Positions 45,320 through 57,343 of a DNA stretch of 64,000 nt are shown piece by piece (positions within the stretch are counted from its first letter, which is position 1; the number at the start of each line of letters is the position of its first letter). A program made the position numbers and the translations under genes. This stretch comes from Nelumbo lutea (Eukaryota; Streptophyta; Magnoliopsida; Proteales; Nelumbonaceae). The notes beneath the pieces are model-generated. The model saw only the letters and a list, made by a program, of their open reading frames with translations, had not been told where the DNA came from and did no database searches. The DNA is taken from positions 69,063,655 to 69,127,654 of the forward strand of contig JAKGHH010000005.1 in the NCBI GenBank assembly GCA_022828595.1, in the 5' to 3' direction.

Positions 45320-45624
45320 CATGGTTTTAAAAAACGACCGGAAAAGAAATCGTTTTGGTCACCAGTTTCTGGGTCAATGGTTTGATCATTCGGTCTGAAT
45401 GGATGGCCTATTTTGACAATAAAAAATAAAAAATAATTAAAAATAAAAAACAGCTAAAAACATTGAATGGGTTGATGATTCGACCATCTGGGTCAATGGG
45501 TCATTGATTGATTCAACGATTTTTGGCCAAAGACCAGGTTTGGGGTACAACGGAACTGGTTACCTGGACGGTTCTTGGGCCAAATGGTCTAATCATGCAG
45601 GTCAATGATAGTTTGAAAACCATG
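45320..45624. mobile_element. hAT-like MITE
   Basis: Ends CATGGTTTTAAAA and (reverse complement) CATGGTTTTCAAA, flanked by CTTACAAC (45312-45319) and CTCACAAC (45625-45632), 7 of 8 identical. Interior GGGTCAATGG and CATTCGGTC motifs match the 43619 element and the 41050-41215 sequence. Confidence 0.6.
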
Positions 45625-45998
45625 CTCACAACAACCAACCAGGTTGTCGAACACCCATTTAGTGATCAAAATCAAAATTTTTAAGTATTTGATGGATTTT
45701 TGCAAAAAAATAAAAAAACTTTTGGTGGATTTGTGTTTCATGCTCAATTTGGAAAGAGTATAAATACAAATATTTATATTTGCACTCTACATATTTATAT
45801 TTGTACTCCTTCCAAGCTGAGCCTCATCAATTTTATAGTTTTGAATATTTCAATTGAAACATAAAGCAAGGCAGAGTTTGGCTTCGATCAGGGAAAGCCT
45901 CTTGTAATCTTGCATTGAGAATATTTACCCATAAAATAAAGTACATAAATAGGGTGATATTCCCAATGCAAGACTTGTCGCACCTCCAATTTTTTAAA

Positions 45999-46754
45999 AA
46001 AGGGAAATTGTCTAAAACTCACCATGAGTTTTTAGCATTTCTCTTAAACTCACCACAACTTTTCAAAATGTCTAAAACTCACCATGTCACTAACTTAACG
46101 TTAAACAAACTAATTGGTGTTAATATATTACCATTTTAACCTTCATAGAAAAATATAAAATATATGCAAAATAAATTAACGGTATTGATATATTACCATT
46201 TTAATATTTAGACATGAAAAAAAGGAAAAAGTTCAAAAAATGTTTTCAAATATAAAATACATAAATACATAAAAATTACAAAAAATATAAAAAATTATAG
46301 AAATTGCAAACAAAATAAAAAAAAATTATTTTCAAATTATAGAAACTATAGAAATTGAAAAACAAAATAAAAAATAAAAATTGTAGAAAAACACAAAGAT
46401 TGTAAATAAATAACAAAATCCAGGAAAATTTATCGATTGTAAAAAATAGAAAAATGTGAAAAAAACATTGGAAATTATAACAAAACACTAAAAATGCAAA
46501 AAAAAAAAGAAAATCGAGAATTGAAAAAGACCATTTTTCCTCTAACTCACCGTTCAAAGGTAATTTGGTCATGAAAATTGTTATTTTATGCTGATATGAA
46601 CACCTTTGTTAAGAAGTATTAATGATGCACTAACAGAAGCTGAGTTTAAAAAAATAAAAACTTATTGACATGGTGAATTTTAGATATTTTGAAAAGTTGT
46701 GGTGAATTTAAGAGTAATGTTAAAAATTTATGATGAATTTTCGACAATTTTCCT
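45999..46754. mobile_element. Foldback/Mutator-like MITE with arms over 100 bp
   Basis: The left arm from 45999 (GGGAAATTGTCTAAAACTCA, then CTTAAACTCACCACAACTTT) is inverted at 46668-46754 (GGTGAATTTTAGATATTTTG, then TTTTCGACAATTTTCC). The middle is AT-rich. A second copy of the right part is at 46936-47422 as part of the duplication described next. Related arms occur at 55490, 56880 and 57006. Confidence 0.7.
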
Positions 46755-46845
46755 GGAAAAAATGACCACATCTCCATGAAAAGACTGAAACCAAAACTTT
46801 TGGACTTGGTAAGGGTAAAAGCTAAATCGTTTTAAACAATTAAAC

Positions 46846-46917
46846 GCACCAGGTAGGGATCGAACCTATGACTTTCTGCTTAGGAAACAGACGCTCTATC
46901 CACTGAGCTACAAGCGC
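46846..46917 (-). tRNA. tRNA-Arg (anticodon CCU)
   Basis: Minus strand of 72 nt, no intron, no encoded CCA: acceptor GCGCTTG pairs with CTGGTGC with one mismatch and wobbles. D arm GCTCAGTGGATAGAGC; anticodon stem-loop TCTGTTTCCTAAGCAGA with CCT at the anticodon; T arm ATAGGTTCGATCCCTAC has one weak closing pair. The A and B box promoter elements (TAGCTCAGTGG, GGTTCGATCC) are present. Mismatches in acceptor and T stems suggest mild decay, so function is likely but not certain. Confidence 0.8.
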
Positions 46918-47466
46918 CAACAATAAAATTGTATTAATATATTACCATTTTAATATTTAGACATGAAAAAAAGGAAAAAGTTCAATAAAATGTTTTCAAA
47001 TATAAAATATATAAATACATAAAAATTACAAAAAATGTAAAAAATTATAGAAATTGCAAACAAAATAAAAAAGTTATTTTCAAATTATAGAAACTATAGA
47101 AATTGAAAAAAAATAAAAAAATAAAAGTTGTAAATAAATAACAAAAATACAGGAAAATTTATAGATTGTAAAAAATAGAAAAATGTAAAAAAAAGAAATT
47201 ATAAAAACATTGGAAATTATAACAAAACGCTAAAAATGCAAAAGAAAAAAAACAAGAAAATTCACCTCTTTTAAGAAGTATTAATGATGCACTAAGGGAA
47301 GATGGGTTTTAAAAAATAAAAACTTATTGATACGGTGAATTTTAGATATTTTGAAAAGTTGTGGTGAATTTAAGAGTAATGTTAAAAATTTATGATGAAT
47401 TTTCGACAATTTTCCTGGAAAAAAATGACCACGCCTCCGGTGAAAAGGCTAAAAAACCAATTAAAT

Positions 47467-47532
47467 GCGCTGGATCGAATCTACGACTTTCTGCTTAGGA
47501 AACAGACGCCCTATCCACTGAGCTACAGGCAT
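47467..47532 (-). pseudogene. Damaged tRNA-Arg(CCU) copy
   Basis: Retains TAGCTCAGTGGATAGGGC and the intact anticodon arm TCTGTTTCCTAAGCAGA, but the acceptor 5' strand is changed (TGCCTG) and several bases of the T arm and acceptor 3' strand are missing (GTAGATTCGATCCAGCGC). It cannot fold into a full cloverleaf. It is the tRNA of the second duplication unit. Confidence 0.8.
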
Positions 47533-47701
47533 TAAAGATAGAAAATGGTGTTTTCAATTTTACAAATGCGTGATCACATCACTCCCCTCCAGCCTAAACT
47601 AAAATCAAGAATCTCTTGCCACTGCTCAGAGAAGCCATCTTCAAAAATCTTGAAGATAATCATCTCTTCTTTTACTTTCTGGTCAAAGTTATCAGGGAGC
47701 C

Positions 47702-50700
47702 ATGAGTAACGTATTAGGCCTTGACATATCTCTGTCTTCCAAAACCTCCCTATTGGACAATGCTCTTTTCTCCTCTAAACTAAGGTTCTTCCCCATCTCT
47801 TCTACTTCTCTTCTTGCACCCATTAAGCTTGTCGGACCAAGAGACAGCAAAGGAAGAAGAAGAAATCACAGCTTCAACCCTAAAATCATACTCTCCAGGT
47901 TCAGAACCTGTAAGTAATTGGTTGTGAGCGAAGCCTTGCTCTTCTCTTCTCTCTCTCTCTCTCTGCTTCTATCCTTATTTCAGTACTTGTCATTTAGCTT
48001 GTACAGTTGTTTGTTCATTATGTGTTGGGTTGCCTTATTCCAGTAGCAGGTTTAATTTTTCTAAATTGCGTGTAATGCAATTAACAGAAAACTTTACTTC
48101 TTTTTATTTCATAAGTTCTTCGTTCACTTCCTCTTGTTTGTGTTATTTGATTAATTTTGATAAGTATTTTGCTTCTTATTTTAATTCATGGGTATCCGCT
48201 TAAGCTGAATGTATCGGCTGTTTTCCCTATTCTGTTTCATGAACATGAAAAGGCCAAGACTATTATAATCCCCGTCTTTTGTGTTCTATGGGAGGTTATG
48301 ATTGTTGTCCATGTCGTTTTCATATGTATTCCCCAAAACCATGTGCAGATCCTCCAGCAAGCAGCGCTGGCACTGCCCAAGTAGAGGTTGAAGTTGCAGA
48401 AGGGTACACTATTACTCAATTTTGTGATAAGATGATTGATGTTTTCATGAACGAGAGACCCCAAACGAAGGACTGGAGGAAGCTTTTGGTATTCAGGGAG
48501 GAATGGAAAAAGTACAGGGAAAGCTTCTATTATCGGTGTCAGGCACGGGCTGATTCTGAGAATGATCCAGATATGAAACAAAAACTGATGGTACTACGGA
48601 GAAAGGTGAAGAAGGTATTATCTATTCTTCTCATGTAATGCTTTTTCTTTTGTCTATTGCATCTGTTTGATTATTTAACTAACTGTTTTTTCGTTGTGTA
48701 TCTTAATTTGTTATACTTGCTTTTGTCTTGCTCTATTATTCCTGCTTTCTATGAGCGAGAATTGCAGATTGATGATGAAATGGAAAAACACACTAATCTT
48801 CTCAAAGAGGTAGAGGAAAACCCAACAGACGTTAATGCAGTTGTAGCAAGAAGGCGCAAAGACTTTACTGGAGAGTTTTTCCGTCACCTCACTCTACTGT
48901 CAGAGACCTATGACAGCCTCGAAGACCGTGATGGTAATATACTGAGGACCTTTTGATGGTAGCTTCAGCTCAATATTAGTTATTAGACCTACTATGATGT
49001 TTGCAGTCCTAATATTAGCGCATTGAGTTTGTAGAATCCTTGTTGATTTTTGTTGCAGCAATACTCTAGCTTTGCTTATTTTTCGATAACAAATATTCTA
49101 AGACACTGAGAATTCCCACTGATTGCCAAGTCAGGTCTACAGATAGGTATTTTGATCATTAGTTTTTTTTTTTTTTGTTTTAATATTTCTATGCAAGTTA
49201 TTTAGCTAAACTGTTAAAGACAAAATTATGCAAAACAAAGCAACAGAGGTGCATTTAGTTCCTGTCAAATAAAGGGTCTGCTCAAACAACCTTTCTGGGT
49301 TTCATATTTACCTTTAGAAAACAAAAACGAGCATGAGGATGGTTACATAATCGACTATTGGATCAGAATGAGCAACACCTATAGGAAAGATGGGATGTGG
49401 GAGAATATCGCTTTCTTATTGTAGGTCAAATTACTAAATAGAAATGAGCAAACCTTCCAAAGATGGGATCCTAGGCCAACTGAAATTATTGACAAAGCCT
49501 ACAAATCCCTTACTGAATTTCTACAAGCCCAACAGGCTGATGTGCAAAGTTGGAATTGTAGTAGAAAAGAGAAAATGATTGGATGGATTGCTCCTAAAAC
49601 AGAACTTTGATAGGAATGGATATGTGGCCACAGGTATAATAGCAAGAGATGCCACAGACACTGTTAATGGTTTGAGGATCTCATGCAAAGGTTTTTGAGA
49701 AAGTCAATGCAGAGATGTTGCAGAAGCCAAAGTGGCTTTGGAAGCTATCAATTTAGAAAAGATAAAAGGAATTTGAAATATATAGCTGAAGAAGATTCTC
49801 AAGTCATAGTGTGCCTCTTAGGAAGTACCTCAATCCCTTGGAGAATGTATCAAAAAATTGAGGACATCTGGAAGCTTGCTTGGGAGATGGAGAACAACAT
49901 TCAGGTATGGACCAGCCATAAGTACCAGGAAAGAATCCATTCTGCTGATCTGATTGCCAACAGTTTCAAAGAAGCTAATGAAGACATCAAAGTTAACGAT
50001 GAGACCTGCAGGGACTTAAGTCGCATTGTGATCAAAGGACTTTCAAGTCAAGTTATTCCCCATGAAGTGTAGTGTAGTTGGTCTTTCTTGTACTACCAAA
50101 AAATGTTCAGTTTGTGTTGACTCACAAACTGGCACTAGACATGTTCTACAAACCAGTTGGATTCATAAACACATGCAACTCAAGGATCCAGTAAATGGGA
50201 GGTTCCAAGCAACCACAGAAGAATGTCCATGTCTGCCTGACAGGAACATCCAGCAGAATCCTTAATCTTAACATAAATGCTACCTTCCTTCCCCAGTCTC
50301 CAACATAAAAAATAAAAGATCAATAGATATTAACATGCATGGCCATGTTTCTTTTCTTCTTTTTATGTTGCTGTCTGTGGTATTTCTGAAAATAGAGTTA
50401 TATTTCATCATCATCATACTCATTTTTTTATTCAAACCTAATTAACTTACTGTATCATTTTTACAAATTTCTTTCTTTCCTTTATTCCTTAACTTGTAAT
50501 AATTGGAGCATGAATGTGAAAGGAGGAGGAGGGGGATGCTACTTTCAGAACAGAGAGGTTTCCATATACTGTTACCTTAAAAATGTTCTCTCCCTTGTTT
50601 TTCTTTCAGACCACATTTGATTATACTTACATATATAATGAAGGAAAAGAATGATTTCTTGGAAAATGATACCTAACAGGAAAAAAATCATATTTCTAGA

Positions 50701-53038
50701 GGACCATTTTCTGTTAGGGAAATGACTAAATAGAATTATAGAAAATTAGAAGGAATATTTCCTAAAATTAGTACTCACTTTTTGGAAAATGTTCGTTTTC
50801 CATAGCTATTTATATCCAACCGAAGACCGCAAAATAGCAAATTTCAAGAAATCATTTATTTTCCTTTATTTTCTGTGCAACAAATGGAGCTCTGCTGATT
50901 TCTAAATTCCTCAATAATAATCGAGATGCCCCAACTCCTGGGTCTCTCAGTCATTCCTGAGTCACTAGTCAGTGAGCTATGTTTCTCATTTACAAGCTAT
51001 ACTTTTGTAGCTATTTTGATACCTCACCAACCTGTTTAGGTTGCATGGGTCAAGGTAACAAGAAATGATCCAAGGACTTACAATCTGTCTGGAGACATGG
51101 CTTTTGATAGAGCGATAACAAAACAGGATTCATGTGGCCAACCCCAAATGTTTTGGTAAAGCTTTGTTGAGTTCAGTTGAATATTCATTATTCCAGTTAT
51201 CTTGTAACATCTCTCTCTCTCTCCCTCTGCGGTGTTACATGGGTACCAGTTATCTTGTAAAGATGGCCTATTTCTGCTTTTGAAACTTGAAATTGGCACA
51301 TTTCTTGTCCTTACTTTCCCCATATATGTCTTGTTTGAACAGCAATGTCTAGACTTGGAGCCAGATGTCTGTCTGCAGTCTGTGCATATGATAACACAAT
51401 GGAGAATGTGGAGATGTTACAAGCTGCTCAAGCAAAGTTTGATGATATACTCAACTCTCCTTCATTGGATGTGGCATGTGAAAAGATCAAAAGCCTGGCC
51501 AAGGCAAAAGAGCTTGATTCTTCTTTGATCCTACTGATAAATAGTGCTTGGGCTTCAGCAAAAGAATCTACGACCATGAAAAATGAGGTATACATATTGT
51601 AACAACTTCATAAATTGAAATTAATCTACAACTTGTCCAACTTGACATGACACTTCCTTTGGTAGACAAAAAATATATTATCTCCAATGACAGTTGGTGC
51701 TTCCTTTGCTTCAAATGTCCATACTAGGAAAATATGCTGTAATAATAGATTCTGGATTTTTGTTAGGATTGCTGATATGTGCTCCATCATGATATTCTAA
51801 CTTTTGCCTGCCACTTCTGTTTCTTTGTGAAACCTATGGATCTGTTGGTAACCTACTATATAAGTGTATCTTCTGAACTAAACAGAATCAACTATTTTTT
51901 TTGGTTGAAGAATTAAACAGAATTTACATGTATGCAGATTTCTATGTGAATGTTCAATGTGCCACTTGTTTTACAGGGAAATATATCTGTTTAATTGACA
52001 TATTTCTGTTTGTCTGGCAACATAGATAATTAATAGTGCCATTGAAAAATTTTAGATACCGAAGTTGGCTTTCTATAAGGATACCTGATATATCCCTAAG
52101 TGCTCTGGTTGACATCAGGCTGCTAGTATTTTGGTCGTTGATGGTGTTTGTATGTGTGTGCATACCATGCTGCTAGCTAATTATTGTTGTTGGTAGTGGT
52201 GCTTGTGGTGGTTTCCAGTGGATTAAAACTTATAATTTAGAAACTTATCGGCAGGTCAAAGAGATTATGTATCACATATATAAAACCACAAAGAGCAGCC
52301 TTAAAAGCATTGCACCAAAGGAGATAAAGCTACTCAAACATCTGCTGAACATCATAGATCCTGAAGAGCGATTTTCAGCATTGGCTTCTGCTTTCTCTCC
52401 TGGAGGTGAACATGAAGCTAAGGATCCCAATGCTCTATACACGTAAGAGAACACACCTATACCCAGTTACCCACCCCCACTCCTGAAATCATGATCATTG
52501 CATGAGTGGCCATATTCTGGAGATTATGTTTCCTGCGACCACTGTCACAGGACAAACCTGAGACCCCCAATGATTTTTGAACACACCATTGTTTGTTGAA
52601 AAAGATAAAATATCACATCAAACGGGTGTTTGATTAAAACACTGGTGTGTTAAAAAATTACTGGGGGTCTCGGGTTTGTCCTGCGATGGTGGTTACAGGA
52701 AATGTGATATCTATATTCTGAAAGAGATTAGTTTTGACTAATGTTGCTGACAGAAATATGTCTCTTCCATTTGTGAGGGAATGCTAATTATTGTGTTGAA
52801 TTTTTATCACTTTCGTTCATTTTTGTGGTGCAGTACTCCCAAGGAACTACATAAATGGATTAAAATCATGCTTGATGCATATCACTTGAATAAAGAAGAT
52901 TCTGACATTAGGGAGGCCAGGCAGATGACTCAACCAGTTGTTATCCAGAGACTTTTCATCCTCAAGGAAACTATTGAAGAGGAGTACTTGAGCCGAAGCT
53001 CAGAGACAAAAGAAGAAACTGAACCAAAGGAGTTCTGA
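47702..53038 (+). CDS. Chloroplast protein, At4g37920-like, function unknown
   Basis: Six exons, 47702-47909, 48349-48614, 48768-48933, 51343-51587, 52255-52442 and 52834-53038, give 1278 nt and 425 residues with GT-AG introns. Residues 1-70 are Ser/Arg-rich with few acids, a plausible transit peptide (MSNVLGLDISLSSKTSLLDN). The mature part is highly charged and mostly helical: EVAEGYTITQFCDKMIDVF, DFTGEFFRHLTLLSETYDSL, RCLSAVCAYDN, SLAKAKELDSSLILLINSAW, KSIAPKEIKLLKHLLNIIDP plus EERFSALASAF, TPKELHKWIKIMLDAYHLN, ending TEPKEF. It closely resembles Arabidopsis At4g37920, which databases label uncharacterised or endoribonuclease E-like; I see no RNase E catalytic motif. Intron 3 (2409 bp) holds a LINE remnant and intron 5 a MITE. 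No sign of damage. Confidence 0.9.
49330..50275 (+). mobile_element. LINE RNase H remnant, intron 3 of the At4g37920-like gene
   Basis: Degenerate frames read RNEQTFQRWDPRPTEIID, then SRKEKMIGWIAPKTEL, TGIIARDATDTVNGLR, EEDSQVIVCLLGSTSIPW and HSADLIANSFKEANEDIK, matching the plant LINE linker plus RNase H order with shifted frames and stops. The ends are approximate and no target duplication was found. Confidence 0.6.
52520..52712. mobile_element. 193-bp palindromic MITE, intron 5
   Basis: The left arm (TGTTTCCTGCGACCACTGTC, then AGGACAAACCTGAGACCCCC) is inverted at 52650-52712. The 8-bp direct repeat ATATTCTG flanks it (52512-52519, 52713-52720). Nearly the whole element can fold into a hairpin. 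No coding sequence. Confidence 0.75.
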
Positions 53039-54009
53039 GATGTTGCGCTTCCTCTCTCCTGTTTGTAAACTATTGGCAAGAGTAATCCTCTGGAGACGGT
53101 TCATATGAAGTTCCATAAATGTGGTTATTTGGTTTGGAACTCATCTGTCAAGAAACTTTTGTGCTTCTTCTACTCTGTCTTCAGTTTGTTGCAGAGGAGA
53201 GAAGAAATTGTTAGGGAGATCCAAGTATGTTGTGTAGGCGAAAAGAAAAGGGCAAATTGTAGTTTTTGACATAAAGAGTAAAGAGATCAGTCGATCCCTA
53301 CTTCTAGTAAGTTCACATTATACCCCCATATCCAGTTTGGAAGTGGATCTTCATGGCGAAGAAGAAATTAATGGCATGAAACCTTGAAGGAGAATAAGGA
53401 ATGCACAAACTTCAGAAACTTAGATTTGATGTTTATTATTAGTTTTAGATTAATGCAGAATATCAGACTTGTTACATGAGATTTAAATGTAAAAAGCACA
53501 TTCACATTCTGTTGTAATTTCTTCTGTCAATATATAAACCCTTGATCTTTAGTTGGGCATAGTTTTGTTTTGTTTTTGTTTTTCTTTCTTTTTATTTATC
53601 AAATGATTAGCAGATTTTAGCCGTGTGGTGAGTGGGTGAATGTGGAGCTGCAATTGTGTACTTCAATGGTGCTCCAAATTAATCCTTGGGCTAATGATCC
53701 CATTGACTGAACTGAATGATTTTGTTTTTTATATCTTCTGAAGGGCTACACAACGGGGGTAGCCCATCCCCCAAACCATAACCCCCCAGGCGGGATGAAG
53801 GTGGTGGTGAGATTTTTTTTTTTTTAATTATACAATGATAGGGGCTACACAAAAGGGGTAGAACGTCCCCACATATCAGCAAAACTGATGTAAGCTAAGG
53901 CCCAAGGAAAATTACCTAAACTCATTGGAAGGATCTCCGACAAACTTGAGCTTCATGCGCCAAACAGTCCATGAGGTCTTAATTGATGAAAATGAAGTTG
54001 GATTAATTA

Positions 54010-55388
54010 TTAAATTTAGGGTAAAGTTTTTAATCTACCCTTATCGTTTAACTAATTGACTAATTATACCTTTACTGTTTGAAAATTGACTGATGACTAA
54101 CTTTATTCTTATCACTAACCTCCGTAAAAAAATAATGCAAAATGACTAAACAACCCTTCGAGTTTAGATGTTGTCGCTTCTGGGTAGAGCTGCAGAGCAG
54201 CGGGTGGAGTTACAGGACAGTGCCGCTGCCGTCACCCAGGAAGAAGAGAGAGATCAAACTTCACGATGAATGTTAAATATTGAACCGGCCGGAGGTTGGT
54301 TTTTCTCTTGTGCATTTGCAACAGTTGGGAAGATGGTTCACAGTGTTTATTTGGTTGCCCTAATTTACCAGTTGTTCTCTTCTCTTTCAAATCAGACCAG
54401 ATCACAGTGTGCATTAAATCAATGATCTGTTCATAGTGTGCATTTACAACAGTTGGGAACAGATCACCGGTTTCTCTAATTTACAACAGTTGCCCTAATT
54501 TACCAGTAGTTTTTCCAGCTACATTTACAACCGGTGATCTATTCTTCTCTTGTGCATTTACAACCGGTGATCCAGACCAACTAATTTAATGCACAAGGTC
54601 TGAGATCTCTGGTCCGTGATCTGGGTCTTGCGGCATAAGAGGAAACAATGAGGTGAAATCTTCAATCAAAGAGGAGCCGACGAGCGATTTGGTAGAACGT
54701 CTTCTTGAGGTGGAGCCCATATTGATATTGGGAAACTCGCGGACATCGAGGAGCTGAATGACATTTTGCTACCATCTGTAAGAACACAGGAACCTACTGG
54801 TTACCTAGTAAAACCTGCGACAGAAAAGGAGTCCAAGAACAACTTGGTACAATCTGTAGGAACAGAGTCGTCCAAGGAGCTCAATGGTGATCCAGTGAAG
54901 CCTTCTACAGAAGAGGGGTACAGGAACAATTCGGTTCCTCTGAGAATTTTTTCCAAGGCGTTCTCCCCCGCGAAGTGGCGGATGTCGACGTAAAAGAAAC
55001 CCATGAAGAACAGAGCCGTCAGGAGCAGCACCACATCAGAGCCATGGAGGAATCGAAGGTTGACATGGGTTGCAAGGGTTTTCTAGGTGCCACTGTCGAG
55101 GCGATGGCAGGGGTTAGTGACGGAACCAGGTAATAATCTCGGAGAAGAGACAGAGACTCGTTGGGGTCGGGGGCATCTTTGTCGAGGAGTTTTCGGGTGT
55201 GGGGATTCTACATCAATGGCCTGAGACAAATCAAACTGGGTTCTCGGAAGGGTGGATGGCAGCATACACAGGGAGGCTTTGTGACGAGGAAGAACTGTAG
55301 CGTTAGTCAAATTTCAAATAGTAAGGATATATTTAATGAATTAGCTAAACCGTAAGGATAGTTTAAGAAATTAACACTTAAATTTAAA
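54010..55388. mobile_element. Mutator-like element with long TIRs and gene-like cargo (Pack-MULE candidate)
   Basis: About 85 bp at the left (AAATTTAGGGTAAAGTTTTT, then CGTTTAACTAATTGACTAAT, ACTGTTTGAAAATTGACT) is inverted at about 55305-55388 (AGTCAAATTTCAAATAGTAA, then AACACTTAAATTT). The ends are AT-rich but the interior (54130-55300) is markedly GC-richer and holds a long minus-strand open frame, unlike the surrounding DNA. No transposase was found. 54300-54580 has multiple repeats of GTGCATTTACAACCGGTGAT and CAACAGTTG. No clean 9-bp flanking duplication was found, so the exact ends are uncertain. Confidence 0.55.
54801..55310 (-). pseudogene. Captured coding-like fragment, unrecognised, with one membrane segment
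   Basis: A single minus-strand frame of 170 codons has one internal TAG near 55080. The part below the stop begins HVNLRFLHGSD, then a hydrophobic run (VVLLLTALFFMGFFYVDIRH) that could span a membrane, then FAGENALEKILRG and a Ser/Thr-rich tail. I do not recognise the family. GC content and codon look differ from the flanking intergenic DNA. The plus-strand frame 54766-54993 over the same DNA is an alternative reading and cannot be excluded. Confidence 0.35.
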
Positions 55389-55489
55389 ATATTTTATACA
55401 TTAAAAGATAAAACGATGAATAAATCAACTTAGCCACTTGAGCATTGTCAAAGGTTTCATTATCATGTGAAATTGAAGTTTTTTTAGGG

Positions 55490-57005
55490 TGAATAATGGG
55501 TACTATTTACACTCAGTTGTGAAAAGGTGAGACGCTTTCACATGTCAGTAACTTGGTGTTAAACAAACTAACGACTGTTAAAATACTATTTTACCTTTTA
55601 TATATTCGACCCAAAGCCATCTCTTTGCACCGATAGTGATCTACTGAACTCAATCCTATCTCTTTGCACCGGAGGGTTTACGTTTCGTGTAACTTCAGTA
55701 CCGTTAATGGGTTCCCGTCGATCAGTCACGCGCGGCTTCTTCTAACTTCAGTGGTGCAGTTCAACTCTTCTGAAATGCAGTTTATATTTTTTGTATTATT
55801 TTCTACAAGGTATTTTAAAAAAGATATTATTGGATTTTAATCTCATAAGAAATTAAATTTGATGAATTCGATTGATCAATTATATTAGTAATTATATTTG
55901 CATATTTAATTGAAAAATTAGCTTTTCTTTTTTCATAAAACTCAGTTTTTAATTGTTCCATTAGAAAATTATAAGTTTTGTTTTCATTGTTTCAATATAA
56001 ACTGATTTACAATTCTTAGAAATAGTAAATGAGCTTATGAGAGTTTGATATCACGCAACGCACGTGGGTGCATGTATAGTGCAGTGTACTTTGCTGATTT
56101 GATTTTGGTATATTATTAATCATTAATCATCGTTGATGAGATTAATGATCACGATGATATAAACAAGAAGCACAATTCAAAGTTTACACTCATTTAAGGA
56201 GCATCAATCACATTTTTCGAAATCAAAAAACAGTAGGACTCCAAAAATACACATTTTCAGTCGTGGGAATTTTTCAGAGGCAAGATTGAAGTTCATCCCA
56301 AGAACTTCAGAGGACGATTTTACAGCAAGTAATTACTTAATTCATATTTCTTTAATTCGAAAACATAAAACTGGCAGTCAAACACCCAGGGGAATTTCAA
56401 TCGATTTTTCCTCAAATAGCGATGGTTTCCGTGGATTGCGACTAGACGCTTAGTGGAAGCTCAAACAACAAAAGCTGGTACGAGTTTCGTAAGCCGATTA
56501 AGGACGAAAGCTCGAACGACGGTTGCTACAGTAGATTCTGTTCTAGGTAAGTTGATGGATGATTGGAGAAGCCTGAAGCGGTAAAGGGGTGAAGGGAGAG
56601 AGTGAGGGAAGAAAATGGTTAGATTTATGTTGGAGATGAGTGAGAATAGGAGAGAAGTTTTACCGCTACAACTTGTTCGAGTTCGAAGTTGAAGACGAAA
56701 AACAGTGCTTTCGATTGACGTTTCAGCTCGATGGAGGTTAGGAAGAGAGAGGGAGAGAGAAACTGAGAGAAAAATAAGGAATGATGATGGGGGAGAGAAG
56801 GGATGGGGGAAGATCGCTGATCACCGCCGCTGTTCGGGACGATGAACAGTAGATTGTCCATAAAATAAAATTATGTTTAATAAGGTTGATTCGCTGTTTA
56901 AGGGTATTTTGATCGCAAAAATTGTATTTATGCTGACATGGATAATTTCTGTCCATAAACATTAACGCTTTTCGGACGGATGAGTTTTGAAAAGTGGACG
57001 TTTTA
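55490..57005. mobile_element. Further member of the 46000-type foldback family
   Basis: Left sequence (GTGAGACGCTTTCACATGTC, then GTGTTAAACAAACTAACGAC) matches the 46075-46140 arm, and 56900-57005 (ATTTATGCTGACATGGATAA) matches the inner right arm at 46580. From 57006 a new left arm starts (GGGGAAATTGTCCAAAACCC). The interior 55610-56880 has no recognised gene. Confidence 0.4.
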
Positions 57006-57343
57006 AAAAGGGGAAATTGTCCAAAACCCACCATCAATTTTTTCGAATTCTCTTAAAACTTATCACAATTTTGTGAGATTTTATTTTTCAAAACTCACCG
57101 TAGGTTACACCACCGTTAAAGTTAAATGACTCAAATTGTCTACGTCAGTCTAAATGAATGTTTTATGACTAAACTGTCCCTGAATGGTGACTTAACCTGT
57201 TAAACCATTTTTTTTACCGAAATGCCCTTAAGCGCCCAAAATGGCATCATAGCATGGCATCATAGCAAGCCGAGTGAGCGAGAGTGTCGAGACCGGAGAG
57301 TACTCTGAGCGAGAGAGTGAGAGAAAGAGAGAGAGGAGAAATC

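Larger units (their letters stand above)
46188..47532. repeat. Tandem duplication of MITE right half plus tRNA-Arg gene
   Basis: 46188-46917 and 46936-47532 are two collinear copies: TTACCATTTTAATATTTAGA, the A-rich middle, the MITE right arm, about 90 bp spacer and the tRNA. The second copy has lost about 100 bp in several deletions. The near-identical stretches (for example GACATGAAAAAAAGGAAAAA) suggest a fairly recent event. Confidence 0.85.

Noticed and set aside
46276..46572. Minus-strand Phe/Tyr-rich ORF
   Set aside because: It is translation of an A-rich, low-complexity transposon interior.
54766..54993. Plus-strand 75-codon ORF in the Pack-MULE candidate
   Set aside because: It overlaps a longer, more protein-like minus-strand frame; kept only as an alternative in that entry.
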